Shown here: one piece after another, positions 61,944 through 64,000 of the stretch | Position numbering within the stretch: position 1 is the first letter of the stretch | Layout of the letters: each line of letters starts with the position of its first letter | From: Pseudomonas fluorescens | GTDB lineage: Bacteria; Pseudomonadota; Gammaproteobacteria; Pseudomonadales; Pseudomonadaceae | Length of the DNA: 64,000 nucleotides | Direction of reading: 5' to 3' | Assembly (NCBI RefSeq): GCF_002022275.1 | Contig: NZ_MSDF01000052.1 | Coordinates: forward strand, 287,133-351,132 | The notes under the pieces: generated by a model | Told to the model about the DNA's origin: nothing | Seen by the model: the letters and a program-made list of their open reading frames with translations, nothing else | Databases searched by the model: none | Made by a program: the position numbers and the translations under genes

Positions 61944-62957
61944 ATGCCTGTAGCTCGATCTTTCTTAATTGCCAGTCTGCTTATCGCAGGCGCCGCGCCA
62001 ACGCTTGCTGCAACCAAGAGTCCCGCCTACGGCCCCGAACTCCAAGGCTTCCAATACCCCTACCCCGTCGAACATTTCAACTTCCAGTCCCAAGGCAAAG
62101 CCCTGCAAATGGGCTATATGGACGTCGCGGCCACCGGCAAAGCCAACGGCCGCAGTGTAGTGTTGATGCACGGCAAAAACTTCTGCGGCGCCACGTGGGA
62201 TGCATCCATCAAAGCCCTTAGCGACGCAGGTTACCGAGTGATTGCGCCGGATCAGATCGGTTTTTGCACCTCCAGCAAGCCGGATCACTACCAATACAGC
62301 TTCCAGCAACTGGCGATGAACACGCATCAGTTGCTGGAGAAACTCGGCATTCAGAAGGCCACGATCGTCGGCCACTCCACCGGCGGCATGCTTGCGACCC
62401 GGTATGCATTGCTCTACCCCGCGCAAACCGAGCAACTGGCGCTGGTGAACCCCATTGGCCTGGAAGACTGGAAGGCCTTGGGCGTGCCCTATCGCAGTGT
62501 TGACCAGTGGTATGAACGCGAGCTCAAGCTCAGCGCCGAAGGCATTCGTCAATATGAACTCAACACCTATTATGTGGGGCGCTGGAAGCCTGAGTACGAC
62601 CGATGGGTCGACATGCTCGCCGGGCTGAACAAGGGCCCGGGGCATACCCAAGTCGCATGGAACTCGGCCCTGATTTACGACATGATCTTCACCCAGCCGG
62701 TGTACTACGAGTTCAAGGACTTGCAGATGCCCACCCTGCTGCTGATCGGTACGTCCGACATCACTGCCATCGGCAGCGATATCGCACCGCCTGCGGTCAA
62801 GGCCAGGCTCGGTCACTACGACGTGCTCGGCAAGCAAGTCGCCAAGCTGATCCCCCATGCCACCCTCGTGGAGTTCCCGGGCTTGGGGCATGCACCGCAG
62901 ATGGAAGAACCGGCCCGGTTTCATACAGCGCTGTTGCAGGGTTTGAACGCCCTTTAA
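61944..62957 (+). CDS. Exported alpha/beta hydrolase
   Basis: A 337-residue hydrolase with a signal peptide (RSFLIASLLIAGAAPTLA). The oxyanion region is LMHGKNFCGATWDA, the nucleophile elbow is VGHSTGGMLATRYA, Asp is likely in LIGTSDITA and His in FPGLGHAPQMEE. A CGGAGA site precedes the ATG. Such periplasmic hydrolases have varied esters or lactones as substrates. The D-2-hydroxyacid dehydrogenase follows by 26 bases and may share its transcript. Confidence 0.85.
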   Translation: MPVARSFLIASLLIAGAAPTLAATKSPAYGPELQGFQYPYPVEHFNFQSQGKALQMGYMDVAATGKANGRSVVLMHGKNFCGATWDASIKALSDAGYRVIAPDQIGFCTSSKPDHYQYSFQQLAMNTHQLLEKLGIQKATIVGHSTGGMLATRYALLYPAQTEQLALVNPIGLEDWKALGVPYRSVDQWYERELKLSAEGIRQYELNTYYVGRWKPEYDRWVDMLAGLNKGPGHTQVAWNSALIYDMIFTQPVYYEFKDLQMPTLLLIGTSDITAIGSDIAPPAVKARLGHYDVLGKQVAKLIPHATLVEFPGLGHAPQMEEPARFHTALLQGLNAL

Positions 62958-62983
62958 TCCAACCTTTTTAGAGGCACTCGTGA

Positions 62984-63937
62984 ATGTCGGTACAGATTGC
63001 AGTCATTGATGATTGGCAGAATGTGGCCAGTGGCGTGGTGGATTGGTCGGCCCTGGCCGCTGTGGGCCAGGTGCATTTCCTTCATGATTACCCGGCGGAT
63101 AACGCCACGATGGCCGAACGATTGCAGGGGTTCGACGTGATTTGCGTGATGCGCGAACGCTCGGCCTTTGACAAGGCGTTGTTGCAGAGCCTGCCAAACC
63201 TGAAACTGCTGGTGACCGGCGGCATGCGCAATGCGGCCGTCGACATCGCTGCCGCCAAGGCGCTGGGCATCCAGGTGTGTGGCACCGACAGCTATAAACA
63301 CGCGGCACCGGAGCTGACCTGGGCATTGATCATGGCCTCCACCCGCAACCTGCTGGCCGAAGCCAATTCCCTGCGCGCCGGCAACTGGCAGGTTGGCCTG
63401 GGCGGCGACCTGTATGGCAAAACCCTGGGCATTCTCGGGCTGGGCAGCATTGGTCAGAAGGTGGCGCAGTTTGCCAAGGTGTTTGGCATGCGGGTCATCG
63501 CCTGGAGTGAGAACCTCACGCCCGAGCGCGCGGCGGAGTCGGGCGTGACCTGGGTCAGCAAGAAAGAGTTGTTTGAGCAGGCCGACGTTCTGACGGTGCA
63601 CCTGGTGCTCAGCGAGCGTAGCCGAGGCTTGGTCGATGCCGAGGCGCTGAGCTGGATGAAGCCGACGGCGCGGCTGGTAAACACCGCGCGCGGGCCGATT
63701 GTGGATGAGCAGGCGCTGGTGGAGGCCCTTTCTGCCGGACGTCTGGCGGGGGCTGCACTGGATGTGTATGGCGAGGAACCGCTTCCGGTCGATCACCCGT
63801 TCCGCCGCTTGCCGAATGTGCTGGCCACGCCGCATGTGGGGTATGTGAGCGAGCAGAATTACCGGCAGTTTTATCAGCAGATGATTGAAGACATTCAGGC
63901 TTGGGCAGCCAAGGCGCCCATTCGCGTGCTCGGCTGA
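62984..63937 (+). CDS. D-2-hydroxyacid dehydrogenase family protein
   Basis: A 317-residue NAD(P)-dependent dehydrogenase of the phosphoglycerate/formate dehydrogenase family. The Rossmann motif is LGILGLGSIGQKVAQFAK; the catalytic Arg is in LVNTARGPIVDEQALVEAL, Glu in DVYGEEPLP and His in ATPHVGYVS. The opening IAVIDDWQNVASGVVDW is usual in the D-isomer-specific branch acting on organic acids. A GAGG site precedes the ATG. It is the last gene; 63938-63980 holds nothing recognisable. Confidence 0.88.
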   Translation: MSVQIAVIDDWQNVASGVVDWSALAAVGQVHFLHDYPADNATMAERLQGFDVICVMRERSAFDKALLQSLPNLKLLVTGGMRNAAVDIAAAKALGIQVCGTDSYKHAAPELTWALIMASTRNLLAEANSLRAGNWQVGLGGDLYGKTLGILGLGSIGQKVAQFAKVFGMRVIAWSENLTPERAAESGVTWVSKKELFEQADVLTVHLVLSERSRGLVDAEALSWMKPTARLVNTARGPIVDEQALVEALSAGRLAGAALDVYGEEPLPVDHPFRRLPNVLATPHVGYVSEQNYRQFYQQMIEDIQAWAAKAPIRVLG

Positions 63938-63980
63938 CGCACCAATAAAAGGCGCGCTGAGCTATTAAGGTGAAAGCAGT

Positions 63981-64000
63981 CCCTGTGGCAAGCAGGCTTG
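63981..64000. repeat. REP element fragment at the window edge
   Basis: CCCTGTGGCAAGCAGGCTTG at the last 20 bases has the start of a Pseudomonas REP unit similar to that at 57075. The rest lies beyond the window. Confidence 0.5.

Overview
This 64 kb window is high-GC bacterial chromosome, almost certainly from a fluorescent Pseudomonas of the P. fluorescens group. The support is a pvdQ-type acylase gene with a PvdS iron-starvation box, CioAB-type cytochrome bd genes, a 689-residue-class TreS, a hydroxyproline catabolic operon of Pseudomonas type, typical Pseudomonas REP-like repeats, and many LysR/AraC regulator-target pairs. The species is inferred from gene content only. No gene-free stretch exceeds about 300 bases. 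One RNA gene (tRNA-Cys) is present. I saw no CRISPR array, insertion sequence or prophage.

Layout. 1-6.3 kb is a patch of small-molecule enzymes with their regulators: two isochorismatase-like hydrolases, a tautomerase, an intradiol dioxygenase, a nitroreductase, two LysR regulators, an HxlR regulator and a truncated LysR remnant. 6.4-9.6 kb is an AT-richer McrBC restriction pair whose McrB carries an extra PUA/EVE-like domain inside its AAA+ core. 9.7-15.2 kb holds treS, a LysR gene and a translationally coupled trio (NAD-dependent epimerase, short-chain dehydrogenase, SnoaL-like protein). 15.1-22.5 kb is a 4-hydroxyproline catabolism locus: permease, epimerase, D-hydroxyproline oxidase, deaminase and semialdehyde dehydrogenase. 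Its divergent PAS-AraC regulator is split by one in-frame amber codon. 22.7-25.1 kb encodes a cyanide-insensitive type bd oxidase.

25.2-31 kb is mixed: a GlxA-type AraC regulator, a second signal peptidase I, a 27-residue membrane peptide, a calpain-like exported protease, a membrane-anchored hydrolase and a small protein faintly resembling type III translocators. 30.3-35.2 kb is a TetR regulator divergent from a tripartite efflux pump (membrane fusion protein, DHA2 transporter, outer-membrane lipoprotein). 35.2-39.5 kb has a LysR gene, an EamA transporter, an SDR, three small proteins of unknown function and tRNA-Cys. 39.7-46.9 kb has pvdQ with its PvdS box, a Fur-like DNA-binding protein, two small envelope proteins and a 1,163-residue dermonecrotic-toxin-like protein ending in a Tiki/ChaN-like domain.

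46.9-52.3 kb is an ABC importer operon with an acyl-CoA-dehydrogenase-like flavoprotein and an AhpD-like protein, divergent from an AraC regulator. 52.3-64 kb has a LysR gene, an aldo/keto reductase, a chemoreceptor, an SRPBCC protein, a DUF411 metal-binding protein, a YqaA-type membrane protein, a 1,209-residue AT-rich protein made of beta-sandwich-like repeats, an exported alpha/beta hydrolase and a D-2-hydroxyacid dehydrogenase.

The points most worth following up are the McrB domain insertion, the amber codon in the hydroxyproline regulator, the large toxin with its Tiki-like C-terminus, and the large repeat protein without a signal peptide.
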